The translations under genes and the position numbers were made by a program. A stretch of DNA of 57,924 nt, taken from contig JAGCUV010000079.1 in assembly GCA_017962705.1 (NCBI GenBank), positions 1 to 57,924 of the forward strand, read 5' to 3'. The notes beneath the pieces are model-generated. The model did not search any database and was not told where the DNA came from. It saw only the letters and a program-made list of their open reading frames with translations. Of the stretch, positions 33,349-42,049 are shown piece by piece (the stretch's first letter is position 1; each line of letters begins with the position of its first letter). The stretch is from Bacteroidales bacterium. Lineage in GTDB: Bacteria > Bacteroidota > Bacteroidia > Bacteroidales > UBA932.

Positions 33349-36300
33349 TGAACAGAATAATTCTAAGAGCGTTACTGCCGCTAATCCTGATGGCAAATGC
33401 ACAACTGTCCCTTCAGGGACAAACCCACTTAGCCAAGGGTACCGTTCTCGACACGGATGGTTCTCCTATGATTGGCGTCGCTGTATCGGTGGTCGGCACT
33501 GGAGTGGGTGACGTAACAGATATAGACGGACATTTTTCTGTAAAAGCCGCTCCGGGGGCTACTATCCGCTTTGAATTTCTCGGTTACGAAAATTCTGAAG
33601 TGAAATATAACGGAGCCGACACGGACCTGACCATCCAGATGAACCCTTCATTCGAAACATTGGCAGATGTGGTCGTAGTGGGATATGGCGCCGTCAAAAA
33701 AAGCGACTTGACCGGCTCGGTCGCGAGTGTCAAGATGGATGCCCTCGCAGACATCACCGCCCCCTCTGTGGATGGGCTGCTTCAGGGAAGGGCTGCCGGA
33801 CTTCAAGTGATCAACAGTTCGCAGGATCCGGGCGCGGGCTCAACCATACGAATTCGAGGAAATTCCTCCATCAACGGCTCCAACTCTCCATTGGTTGTCG
33901 TCAATGGATTTCCATTGGGCGATGCCGGAGCACTCACCCAAATCAACACGGCCGACATCGCGTCAATCGAAGTTCTTAAAGACGCATCGGCCTCGGCCAT
34001 CTATGGTTCCCGGGGTGCCAACGGTGTCATTCTTGTCACGACCAAGCAGGCAGACGAAGGACGCACGAATGTGATAGTTAAGCACCAGACCATCATCTCC
34101 CAACTTTCCGACCCGATAGACATCTGGTACGACCCTATGCTGATGGCCCAGGTGACCAATGAGGAAATGGTCAACGCCGGACTCAACCCTTTGTATATCG
34201 GACAAAGCATCGGCGGCATCTACTACCCGTCCCTGCAGGAAATCCAAAGCGGGGCATGGTCCAACACGGATTGGGCGAAACTCTGCCTGCGGACTCCGAT
34301 AACGAACTCCACGACCGTGTCACTCAACAGCGCCACGTCCCGCTCATCCCTGAACGCCAACCTCAACTATTACAATGACCAAGGTATCTACAAAAAAGAT
34401 GAGTATGGCCGTTTCAACGCCAATATCGGATACTCATACAAGATTCTGAAGAACCTGACCCTCTCCACCTATAATGTTTTCTCCATCTCAGACCGCAACG
34501 TAATGAATGGGTTGGAATATGGGCGCAATCCACTTTGGCCGGTCTATAATGAAGACGGCAGTTATTATTTAGCCGGCCCCACGGACTTCGGACACCCCCT
34601 TGTCCGCTTGCGGGACTTCAAAGACCATATCAAAGTGCGCGAGATTCTGGCCTCCGCCTCACTGGATTGGGAGATTATCAAGGGCTTGAAGTTGCACACC
34701 CAGTTTGATTACCGCTATAAGACTTCCGTCGAGGACCTGTATGAAGCACGGACCATCTCACAGGATGCCCACGACAACAATGGCATCGCCAAGATCAACA
34801 ACAGCGAATACAACGAATTGCTTTCTGAAACTTATTTGACCTGGAACCAGACCTTCGCCAAGATTCACAACATCTCGTTGATGGCCGGTCACTCCTACAC
34901 TTGGAATCTGAGCCGTGGACTTTACACCACCGCCCGCGGCTTCGTCAACGATATACTGGGCAACGAAAACATGAATGCGTCTGACCCCGCCCTGCGGCAG
35001 ATTTACAACGACGGATACGCCGAATCAAAACTGCTCTCCTTCTATGGGCGCGCCAATTATTCGTTAATGGATCGTTACCTGCTGACTTTCACGATGCGGG
35101 CTGACGGATCCACCAAGTTCGGAAAGAACAATAAATGGGGTTACTTCCCCTCAGGCGCCATCAGTTGGAAAATGCACAAGGAGGACTGGATGCGTGCCGC
35201 TCCATGGATCAGCGAATGGAAATGGCGTGTCAGTTATGGCATCTCGGGCAACCAGGGCATCAACCCTTACCAGACGCTGGACCGCTATGGTATGGAAAAA
35301 TTCTGGTACAACAACAATTGGACGACCGTAATCGGACCCGGATTTGAAGAAGGGCGGACAGGAGCCAACGATCGTTACTTCGTCTGGGGTGGCATTATGA
35401 ATCCTGACCTGAAATGGGAAACAACGGCACAGACTGACGCCGGTCTGGACTTAGCCTTCTTGGACAGCCGTCTTCGATTGACCGCCGACTTCTACTACAA
35501 GGAGACATATAACCTGCTCCGGGAGAAATATCTCCCCTTAAGTTCAAGTTACGACAAAATCTGGGTTAACGACGGCCGTGTGCTCAATACGGGATTTGAA
35601 CTCACCTTAGGTGGAGATATCATTTCAACGCGAGACTGGCATTTCAGTGCAGAACTCATCTGGTCTATGAACCGCAACAAGGTTATGAATCTGGGCGACG
35701 CCATCTCCAGCGGCCTTTCCCAAGATGAACTCAACGGATTCTATTACGAAGTCACCGGACCGGCCATCGCGATGTTCAACCAGAATGCCAGTATCCTGGC
35801 TGAAGGGAAGCCTATGAACATCTTCTATGGTTATCAAGTGAACGGCATCATCCAAGAGGATGAGAATCCGGGATTTATCGACCCTGCCGGATTGCTTGAC
35901 CGTCCCGGAGAACTCAAGTATGTTGATCAGGATGGAGACTATGCCATTACCTCCCGCGATCGCGTCATTATCGGCGACCCCAATCCCGATTTCACGGCCA
36001 GTCTGAACCTGCGCGTGTCGTGGAAGCAACTCAGTCTGTCTGTCTTTCTGTTCGGTGTCTACGGCAACGATGTGTTGTACAACGGATACACGTACAGCCC
36101 CCGCGTAAAAGCCAAACGCTGGACCCCCGATACGCCATCCAATCTTTTTCCCAGTTTGAACAGCATCCGACAAGATCATCTGTCCGATTATTTTATTCAA
36201 GATGGCTCTTTCCTGCGAATTCAGAACGTCAATTTGGCGTATGACTGGCAGATTGGAAAGAAATGGCTCAAGAGCATCCGATTCTTCGCAGCCATTGACA

Positions 36301-36419
36301 ATCTATACACTTTCACCCGTTTCGACGGATATGATCCTGAAGTTGGTTTGGACGGTATTTACTGGGGAGGATATCCCAAATTCCGCAAATATTCCTTTGG
36401 TATAGACATTCAATTCTAA
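33348..36419 (+). CDS. SusC/RagA-like TonB-dependent transporter of the mannan PUL
   Basis: 1023 residues. Signal peptide (~1-25), carboxypeptidase-D-like domain (AKGTVLDTDGSPMIGVAVSVVG, ~29-110), and the SusC linker VVVVGYGAVKKSDLTGSVASV. The plug has IRIRGNSSINGSNSPLVVVNGFP and SASAIYGSRGANGVILVTT. The barrel ends in a terminal F. It imports manno-oligosaccharides across the outer membrane with the SusD that follows 6 bp later. The ATG shares the last base of the previous TAA. No STN domain. Confidence 0.95.
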   Translation: MNRIILRALLPLILMANAQLSLQGQTHLAKGTVLDTDGSPMIGVAVSVVGTGVGDVTDIDGHFSVKAAPGATIRFEFLGYENSEVKYNGADTDLTIQMNPSFETLADVVVVGYGAVKKSDLTGSVASVKMDALADITAPSVDGLLQGRAAGLQVINSSQDPGAGSTIRIRGNSSINGSNSPLVVVNGFPLGDAGALTQINTADIASIEVLKDASASAIYGSRGANGVILVTTKQADEGRTNVIVKHQTIISQLSDPIDIWYDPMLMAQVTNEEMVNAGLNPLYIGQSIGGIYYPSLQEIQSGAWSNTDWAKLCLRTPITNSTTVSLNSATSRSSLNANLNYYNDQGIYKKDEYGRFNANIGYSYKILKNLTLSTYNVFSISDRNVMNGLEYGRNPLWPVYNEDGSYYLAGPTDFGHPLVRLRDFKDHIKVREILASASLDWEIIKGLKLHTQFDYRYKTSVEDLYEARTISQDAHDNNGIAKINNSEYNELLSETYLTWNQTFAKIHNISLMAGHSYTWNLSRGLYTTARGFVNDILGNENMNASDPALRQIYNDGYAESKLLSFYGRANYSLMDRYLLTFTMRADGSTKFGKNNKWGYFPSGAISWKMHKEDWMRAAPWISEWKWRVSYGISGNQGINPYQTLDRYGMEKFWYNNNWTTVIGPGFEEGRTGANDRYFVWGGIMNPDLKWETTAQTDAGLDLAFLDSRLRLTADFYYKETYNLLREKYLPLSSSYDKIWVNDGRVLNTGFELTLGGDIISTRDWHFSAELIWSMNRNKVMNLGDAISSGLSQDELNGFYYEVTGPAIAMFNQNASILAEGKPMNIFYGYQVNGIIQEDENPGFIDPAGLLDRPGELKYVDQDGDYAITSRDRVIIGDPNPDFTASLNLRVSWKQLSLSVFLFGVYGNDVLYNGYTYSPRVKAKRWTPDTPSNLFPSLNSIRQDHLSDYFIQDGSFLRIQNVNLAYDWQIGKKWLKSIRFFAAIDNLYTFTRFDGYDPEVGLDGIYWGGYPKFRKYSFGIDIQF

Positions 36420-36425
36420 GACACT

Positions 36426-37931
36426 ATGAAACAGCAAATATACCTTCTCTTGCTCACCGGCGTCCTCCTGAACGCCTGCTCCCTGGATGAAAAGCCTTAT
36501 GGATTCTATTCCGGAGATAACTTCTACCAGAGCGACGAGGACGCCGAATCGGGTCTGATGTATGCCTACAACGCTTTGAACTATCTTGAGTACCTGCGAG
36601 GTATCTGGTATGTGGGCGACATTCCGACGGACAATATGTACCCCAAATCCGACGAACCCGGAGACATTCATATGCTGGAAAATTGGACGGTAACTTCCAA
36701 TACGGAACTGACCCATTATTATTATAAATATTGCTATATCGGCATCAACCGGGCCAACGCGGTCATCAAGAAAATTTCAGGAGGAAATTTCACGCCGGCC
36801 GTTCGCAACCGGGTGGTGGGAGAAGCCCATTTTTTGCGGGCCTGGAATTACTTCAATCTGGTCCGCACATTCGGCATCTGTCCGATAACCACGGAACCCA
36901 TCTCTTCGCTTGAGCAAACGACGGCTCCTCTTGCCGGCAGCATCTTGCAAATTTACGAATTGATCATTAACGACTGTCTGAAAGCGGAGGAATTGCTACA
37001 AGTTAAGCGGGATTTTGGAAGAACGGACAAAGTTGCCGCCGAAGCACTACTGGCAAAGGTTTACTTACATCTGGCCTCATCCAAGCATTATCAGGCTCCC
37101 GGTTACAAAAATTTGCCTATCGATGCGGAGGAATATTACGCAAAAGCCGCGCTCTATGCCCGAAAAGTTGTCAACGACTATCCTGATGTATATGGATTTG
37201 ACAACAATCTCCGGCACATTTATGATGTCTATGCGCCCGATGGTCCGGAACATATTTTCATCATGGCGACGGACCGCAGCGGCACCCACGAAGGAATGTA
37301 TACCAAGATTCCTCTCCAGTTTCTGCCCAACAACAGCAGCGTCCCCATCTTCATCAAATATCCGGACGGCAGTCTGCAGCAAGGAAATGGCAACGGCTGG
37401 GGTGTGTTCCTGATCAACGATGATTTCGTGGAAGGTGCCTATCTGGCCACCGACAAGCGTCGTACAGAGTTGCTCCATCGCAGCATTTTCGACCAAAACG
37501 GCAACGAGATTCTTCCCTCCCCGGTACGTGGCTACTTCACATCCAAATATGTCGACCCTGATTTCATCGGGGAGCGGACCAGCGCACGGCCTTACCTGAT
37601 TCGCTGGTCTGACATCGCCCTGGTACTGGCGGAAGCGGCAGGACCGACGGAAGGATATCCCTTGGTTAATCGCATTCGCGGACGGGCCGGAATCGGCGAC
37701 CTGACTCCGGGTATGGACCTGGAAACCTTCCGAACCGCCGTCATCAACGAGAGGAAACTCGAACTGGCTTTTGAGGGCAACCGGCTTTTCGACTTGCGGC
37801 GGACGGCAAAAGTTACATCCACCGTACAGGAGGCATCCCGCTTGAGCGAGGAAGATGCCGCTTTTTATCCCATTCCCCAGCGGGAAGTAGACCTCAACCC
37901 GAACGTTCCGAATTCACAAAATAATTTCTAA
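36426..37931 (+). CDS. SusD/RagB-like lipoprotein of the mannan PUL
   Basis: 501 residues. Lipoprotein Cys18 (LLNACSLDEKPYGF). Typical SusD blocks: YIGINRANAVIKKISG, VGEAHFLRAWNYFNLVRTFG, AAEALLAKVYLHLA, YLIRWSDIALVLAEAA and NERKLELAFEGNRLFDLRRT. Surface capture of mannan oligosaccharides in complex with SusC. The next gene starts 2 bp after its stop. Confidence 0.95.
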   Translation: MKQQIYLLLLTGVLLNACSLDEKPYGFYSGDNFYQSDEDAESGLMYAYNALNYLEYLRGIWYVGDIPTDNMYPKSDEPGDIHMLENWTVTSNTELTHYYYKYCYIGINRANAVIKKISGGNFTPAVRNRVVGEAHFLRAWNYFNLVRTFGICPITTEPISSLEQTTAPLAGSILQIYELIINDCLKAEELLQVKRDFGRTDKVAAEALLAKVYLHLASSKHYQAPGYKNLPIDAEEYYAKAALYARKVVNDYPDVYGFDNNLRHIYDVYAPDGPEHIFIMATDRSGTHEGMYTKIPLQFLPNNSSVPIFIKYPDGSLQQGNGNGWGVFLINDDFVEGAYLATDKRRTELLHRSIFDQNGNEILPSPVRGYFTSKYVDPDFIGERTSARPYLIRWSDIALVLAEAAGPTEGYPLVNRIRGRAGIGDLTPGMDLETFRTAVINERKLELAFEGNRLFDLRRTAKVTSTVQEASRLSEEDAAFYPIPQREVDLNPNVPNSQNNF

Positions 37932-37933
37932 CT

Positions 37934-38830
37934 ATGAAAAAAACGTTATGGGCAGCCCTGCTGCTCCCTTTGATTTTCTCTTGTGAGAAAAACATTGACA
38001 AGCATATTGTCAGCAACGAATTTTCCCTGCTGGAACTGCGTGTCAAGGGCCAGATGGGAAAGGCCGTCATAGAACGGGACTTCGATGAAGCAAAGGCTAC
38101 CATTTATATTCTGGACAAGCCGGACTTTCCCTACTCTGCCGTACCCGTGGAGGGCATCGTGGTCTCCACCGGAGCCATACCCGGCATTAAGGTCGGACAA
38201 ACGCTCAATTTCAACAATCCGGAACGTCGGGCCCGCATCTCCGTTACGGCCGAATCGGGCAGGCAACTTGTCTGGAATATCTATCTGCAAGCCTATGATG
38301 CATTTTATGTGGGAGAGTGGGCCATCGTGGAGATAAAACTCCACTGTGACCAGCGAGTCAGCGGCGCCGGTACCGGCGTGTGGGACACCCAGATCAGCGG
38401 TTCGGAATTCGGCACTTTCGGCCTTCCGGAATACGATAATCACATCATTATCACGATGGATGATGAAGCAGGAGACAATGAACTGACCGGCACCATCACC
38501 AACACTCCGGGCAACGACGGAAAGTATGCTAATTTTTGGGGTGTACTGGCCCCTTATTCCGAGGATGCTCCGCTGGACATGAATCCCCGTCTCCGCTATC
38601 TGCTTCCTCCGGGAGAAGCCAAATGGAGGTTGGATCTGACCACCGAGCAAATGCGAATCACCAAAGAAAACATCACATCCACGATGATTTTCGGCAAGGA
38701 TGAGTGGGACAACACCCTCTTCCGTTTCATCCTTCCCGATGCGGGTAAAGAGCCCCCTCGGGACGGATTCTATGACAACATGTGGCGTAGTTCCACCGAA
38801 TTATACTATGTAATGAAAAAAATCAACTAA
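37934..38830 (+). CDS. Surface lipoprotein of unknown family, probable glycan-binding protein
   Basis: 298 residues. Lipoprotein Cys17 (LPLIFSC). The N-terminal ~100 residues look like an Ig-like strand repeat (SNEFSLLELRVKGQMGKAVIERDFDEAKATIYI), as in DUF5018-type proteins. The rest is a beta-rich domain with several exposed Trp/Tyr. I do not recognise a named family for the C-terminal part. Its position right after susD and before the SusE-like gene makes a surface glycan-binding role likely. Confidence 0.65.
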   Translation: MKKTLWAALLLPLIFSCEKNIDKHIVSNEFSLLELRVKGQMGKAVIERDFDEAKATIYILDKPDFPYSAVPVEGIVVSTGAIPGIKVGQTLNFNNPERRARISVTAESGRQLVWNIYLQAYDAFYVGEWAIVEIKLHCDQRVSGAGTGVWDTQISGSEFGTFGLPEYDNHIIITMDDEAGDNELTGTITNTPGNDGKYANFWGVLAPYSEDAPLDMNPRLRYLLPPGEAKWRLDLTTEQMRITKENITSTMIFGKDEWDNTLFRFILPDAGKEPPRDGFYDNMWRSSTELYYVMKKIN

Positions 38831-38842
38831 TCCTTTATCATT

Positions 38843-40393
38843 ATGAAACTCAAATTCAAATTGATGGCCCTTCTGGCCACTGTAGCCCTTGCGGGTTGCC
38901 AGAAACAAGAACAAACTCCCTCCGGAACCGATCCGGTAAATCCACCGGCTTCCCAAGGACTGACCGCACCCACCCTGCAGGCCAGCGTCGGGAACATCAC
39001 GCTCTCGGAGGCAACCGCTTCCCAGAACGTCCTCAGCCTCAACTGGACAGCGGCGACGACAGACGCATCCGTTTCCGTCAATTACGTCATCTATGCCAAT
39101 CTGTCCTCCCGGGACCTCTTCACCAACCCGCAGCAATTCACGCCCACCGGTCTCTCCCACAACTTTACCGGTGAAACGCTCAACAACCTGATGACCGCTT
39201 TGGGCGCGACCACGACCACGGGCATCAAGTTTGGGGTCTATGCTTCCGCCTCCGGGTTGGAATCCCGCCTATCCAACGAAGTGACCATCATTATTACCCC
39301 TTATCAGAAGAGTGTTGTTTTCCCGTCTAACCTTTATGTCATCGGAACGGCAACACCTTACCTCTGGGATTTGAATTCCGCATTGGCTATCCCCGGTGTC
39401 AATGGCGTGTATAGCGCCCAGAATCTTCCGCTGCGCGTAGAACCCGTCGCCAATAACCAGAGCATCAAGTTCGCCTTTTCACGTGACGGCTCCGACCCTC
39501 GCTTCGCAGGCCAGAAAGTCGGTGGCAACTTTGGCGATGTCACCATCGTAGAGACCGGAGAAGGATATGAATTTTTCCCGGCAAGACACTCTTACACGAA
39601 TGGACTTTACGACATCAGCGTAAACTTGAACACGCTGAAATTCACGATGACCCGCAAAGGCGACCTGCCTCCCGAGGAACTTCCTTCCACGCTCTATATG
39701 TTGGGCGGATGCTTCGAATGGGCCTGGACATTTACAGGAACGCCTTTGACGAAAGAATCTGACAACATCTACAAGGCTACCGGGGTCAACATGCGTTTTG
39801 GCACCAATGAAAACCCCAATGGGTTCAAGATTTTCCTTGCGGTAGACCGTTGGGCTCCTTACTATGCCATGACAAACGATTCTTCCATGGGCAATGTGAA
39901 AATCCAGCTGGTTGAAGACGGAGATGTTCCTCAGTTCTATCCCGGAAAACTCGGATACACCGACGGCGTCTACAATATCACGATGAATTTCTCTACCATG
40001 AAAGCCGAATTTGTCCGCACGGGCGACATTCCCGCCAGCGAACCCTCCGTGCTCTACCTGAACGGCGGATGCTTCAATCCTGTCTGGGATTTCAGCGACG
40101 ATTTGGTTCTCACCAAGACTTCGTCCGGTGTTTATGAGGGAGATGTAACCATCGTTGCGGCTGAATCCTGGGACGGATTCAAAATCTGGACAGACAAGAA
40201 CTGGACACTTTCCTATGGTGCTGCCGCCGAATCCACCCACGACAACATCATCATCGTTGATGTAGAAAAATACAAACAGGAGACAGGAGCTGCAGACGCC
40301 CAGATTTATCCCGTCACATTGGGGTACAGTCCCGGAACTTATCACCTGACACTCAACCTCAACACGATGCGTTTGACAATGACATCAAAATAG
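38843..40393 (+). CDS. SusE/F-like surface lipoprotein with three repeat binding modules
   Basis: 516 residues. Lipoprotein Cys19 (VALAGC). Residues ~40-155 form a SusE-type N-terminal Ig domain (LSLNWTAATTDASVSVNYVIYAN). Three modules of ~110 residues follow: 162-272 (LYVIGTATPYLWD), 282-393 (LYMLGGCFEWAWTF) and 401-516 (LYLNGGCFNPVWDF). Each opens with a Y-x-x-G-G start and closes with a FYPGxxGYxxGxYxIxxNxxT strand, as in SusE/SusF starch-binding modules. The sugar bound here is presumably mannan. No catalytic residues. Confidence 0.85.
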   Translation: MKLKFKLMALLATVALAGCQKQEQTPSGTDPVNPPASQGLTAPTLQASVGNITLSEATASQNVLSLNWTAATTDASVSVNYVIYANLSSRDLFTNPQQFTPTGLSHNFTGETLNNLMTALGATTTTGIKFGVYASASGLESRLSNEVTIIITPYQKSVVFPSNLYVIGTATPYLWDLNSALAIPGVNGVYSAQNLPLRVEPVANNQSIKFAFSRDGSDPRFAGQKVGGNFGDVTIVETGEGYEFFPARHSYTNGLYDISVNLNTLKFTMTRKGDLPPEELPSTLYMLGGCFEWAWTFTGTPLTKESDNIYKATGVNMRFGTNENPNGFKIFLAVDRWAPYYAMTNDSSMGNVKIQLVEDGDVPQFYPGKLGYTDGVYNITMNFSTMKAEFVRTGDIPASEPSVLYLNGGCFNPVWDFSDDLVLTKTSSGVYEGDVTIVAAESWDGFKIWTDKNWTLSYGAAAESTHDNIIIVDVEKYKQETGAADAQIYPVTLGYSPGTYHLTLNLNTMRLTMTSK

Positions 40394-40399
40394 TTACCC

Positions 40400-40549
40400 A
40401 TGAGAAACAATACCTCCTATATTTCTCCCGCCTTCGTTCTGTTTAATTTCAATGAAGAAGGTTGGTTGATGGCGGCCAGCGATTACCATCCTCAGGCATC
40501 TTTCTTTGAAGAGGATGCCTGGGATACCGGAGAAGAACTGGACTTTTAA
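40400..40549 (+). CDS. Small PUL peptide, 49 aa
   Basis: Reads MRNNTSYISPAFVLFNFNEE and ends FFEEDAWDTGEELDF. It lies 6 bp after the SusE/F-like gene and 12 bp before the next gene. It has the same Y-I-S-P start and acidic, Trp-containing tail as the two small ORFs at 10681-11007 in the other PUL. No signal peptide. Function unknown. Confidence 0.6.
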   Translation: MRNNTSYISPAFVLFNFNEEGWLMAASDYHPQASFFEEDAWDTGEELDF

Positions 40550-40561
40550 CACAGAAAAGCG

Positions 40562-42043
40562 ATGAAAAAGTTAGTATACATCCTCGCCTGCGGCCTGTTG
40601 TTCGCCGCCTGCGGAAAGTTCGCCGCGCCAGAATCATCCATTGAAGGCATTCAGGCCATGACAATCTATGCCTCCTTGCCTGATGAATTTGTGAAAGTTT
40701 CCATCTCGGACGACGGAGGAATCGCATCGTGGCAAAGCGGCGACCAGATTGCCCTGTACGATGGAAGCGATTTCGTCACATTTACCTTGAGCGACGCTGC
40801 CACAGGCGCGTTTACGGGGCCCTCGGGCGACTACACCGGATTGGCGGTCTATCCGGCGGCCATGGCCAACAGCGTCAATATCGATGGGGAACTTCTCCTG
40901 ACTCTTCCGGATCAATACAATTGGTCTTCTGCCTGCACCAACGCGCCCATGATTGCTGTTTCTACAAGCAACGCCTACACCTTCTACCCTGTGGGCGGCT
41001 TGTTCAAATTCACATTCAGCAACATTCCCGCGGGCGTGACGAAACTGCATTTCTCCTCCGACGGACAGAAAATTTCCGGCAGTTTCAATGTTGGCAAGCC
41101 CACCCCGGGAACCTCCGTTCTGCCGCGACAGAACGCCACCAGCGACTCTGAGAAAGCCGTGTCAATCAATCTGTCGGCAGGTCACGCCTCAACCATGAGT
41201 TTTTACCTCCCTGTACCTATTTTTGATGACCATTTTGCGGTATCGCTCAGTGGAGATGACGGCATCCCTTTCGCAGAGCTGAATTCCTCCATCGACGTCA
41301 CCCGATGCCAGATGAGACGTTACAAAAGCCAGGATTGTGCAGATGCCCTTCCCGCAAAAATCTATCTGATCGGCGGATGTCTGGACAACGGTTGGTCATT
41401 TTCTGATGACCATGTGTTGACCAAGGGCGCCAATGGGGTATATAGCGGTCTGGAAACTATCAGCGGAGGCGAGTGGGACGGATTTAAAATGTATATGGGC
41501 AACGATTGGAGCGCTACCTGGTTGAGTATTGACGAGGAAAATTCCACCCATGACCATCTCATTCCCTTCGGAGGTGAGGCTTACAAAGCGGCCCATGGAG
41601 TAGGTGACACCCAGATTTACCTTCACAATTATGGATATGAGAACGGGACCTACGCCATCACGTTGGATCTGTTCAACAAGACGATGACCCTGACACCGGA
41701 TCCTTGGTTGCCTCGTTACTTCCTGTCAGGAGCAGCGCTGACGAGCGGCTGGGGGTGGCCGGATCCTGCCGACGAACAATATGTCCTGCAACGGCAGAGT
41801 GCCGGGGTCTATACTTGTTCGGCCTATCTGTATCTTGACCATGACAATCGTGGCTTAAAAATTTACGGACAGCCCGGCTGGGGGCCGATCGTATATAGCG
41901 CAGATCTATCTTCCGGCAATGAATTCCGCATTCTTGTAAAAGACGACGAACAATTCTATCCTTATCGGTACGGTTATACCAGCGGCAACTATGAAATCAA
42001 AGTAGACTTTAACCAGATGAGGGTATTCTTTACCGCAGAGTAA
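40562..42043 (+). CDS. Fimbrillin-like plus SusE/F-like surface lipoprotein
   Basis: 493 residues. Lipoprotein Cys17 (LLFAAC). Residues ~30-255 are fimbrillin-like (VKVSISDDGGIASWQSGDQIALYDG; FYPVGGLFKFTFSNIPAG). Two SusE/F-like modules follow at ~265-375 (IYLIGGCLDNGWSF) and ~385-493 (YFLSGAALTSGWGWP). No enzyme domain. The layout equals the non-catalytic part of the next gene, so the pair arose by duplication. Probable surface mannan-binding protein. Confidence 0.78.
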   Translation: MKKLVYILACGLLFAACGKFAAPESSIEGIQAMTIYASLPDEFVKVSISDDGGIASWQSGDQIALYDGSDFVTFTLSDAATGAFTGPSGDYTGLAVYPAAMANSVNIDGELLLTLPDQYNWSSACTNAPMIAVSTSNAYTFYPVGGLFKFTFSNIPAGVTKLHFSSDGQKISGSFNVGKPTPGTSVLPRQNATSDSEKAVSINLSAGHASTMSFYLPVPIFDDHFAVSLSGDDGIPFAELNSSIDVTRCQMRRYKSQDCADALPAKIYLIGGCLDNGWSFSDDHVLTKGANGVYSGLETISGGEWDGFKMYMGNDWSATWLSIDEENSTHDHLIPFGGEAYKAAHGVGDTQIYLHNYGYENGTYAITLDLFNKTMTLTPDPWLPRYFLSGAALTSGWGWPDPADEQYVLQRQSAGVYTCSAYLYLDHDNRGLKIYGQPGWGPIVYSADLSSGNEFRILVKDDEQFYPYRYGYTSGNYEIKVDFNQMRVFFTAE

Positions 42044-42049
42044 TCCGAA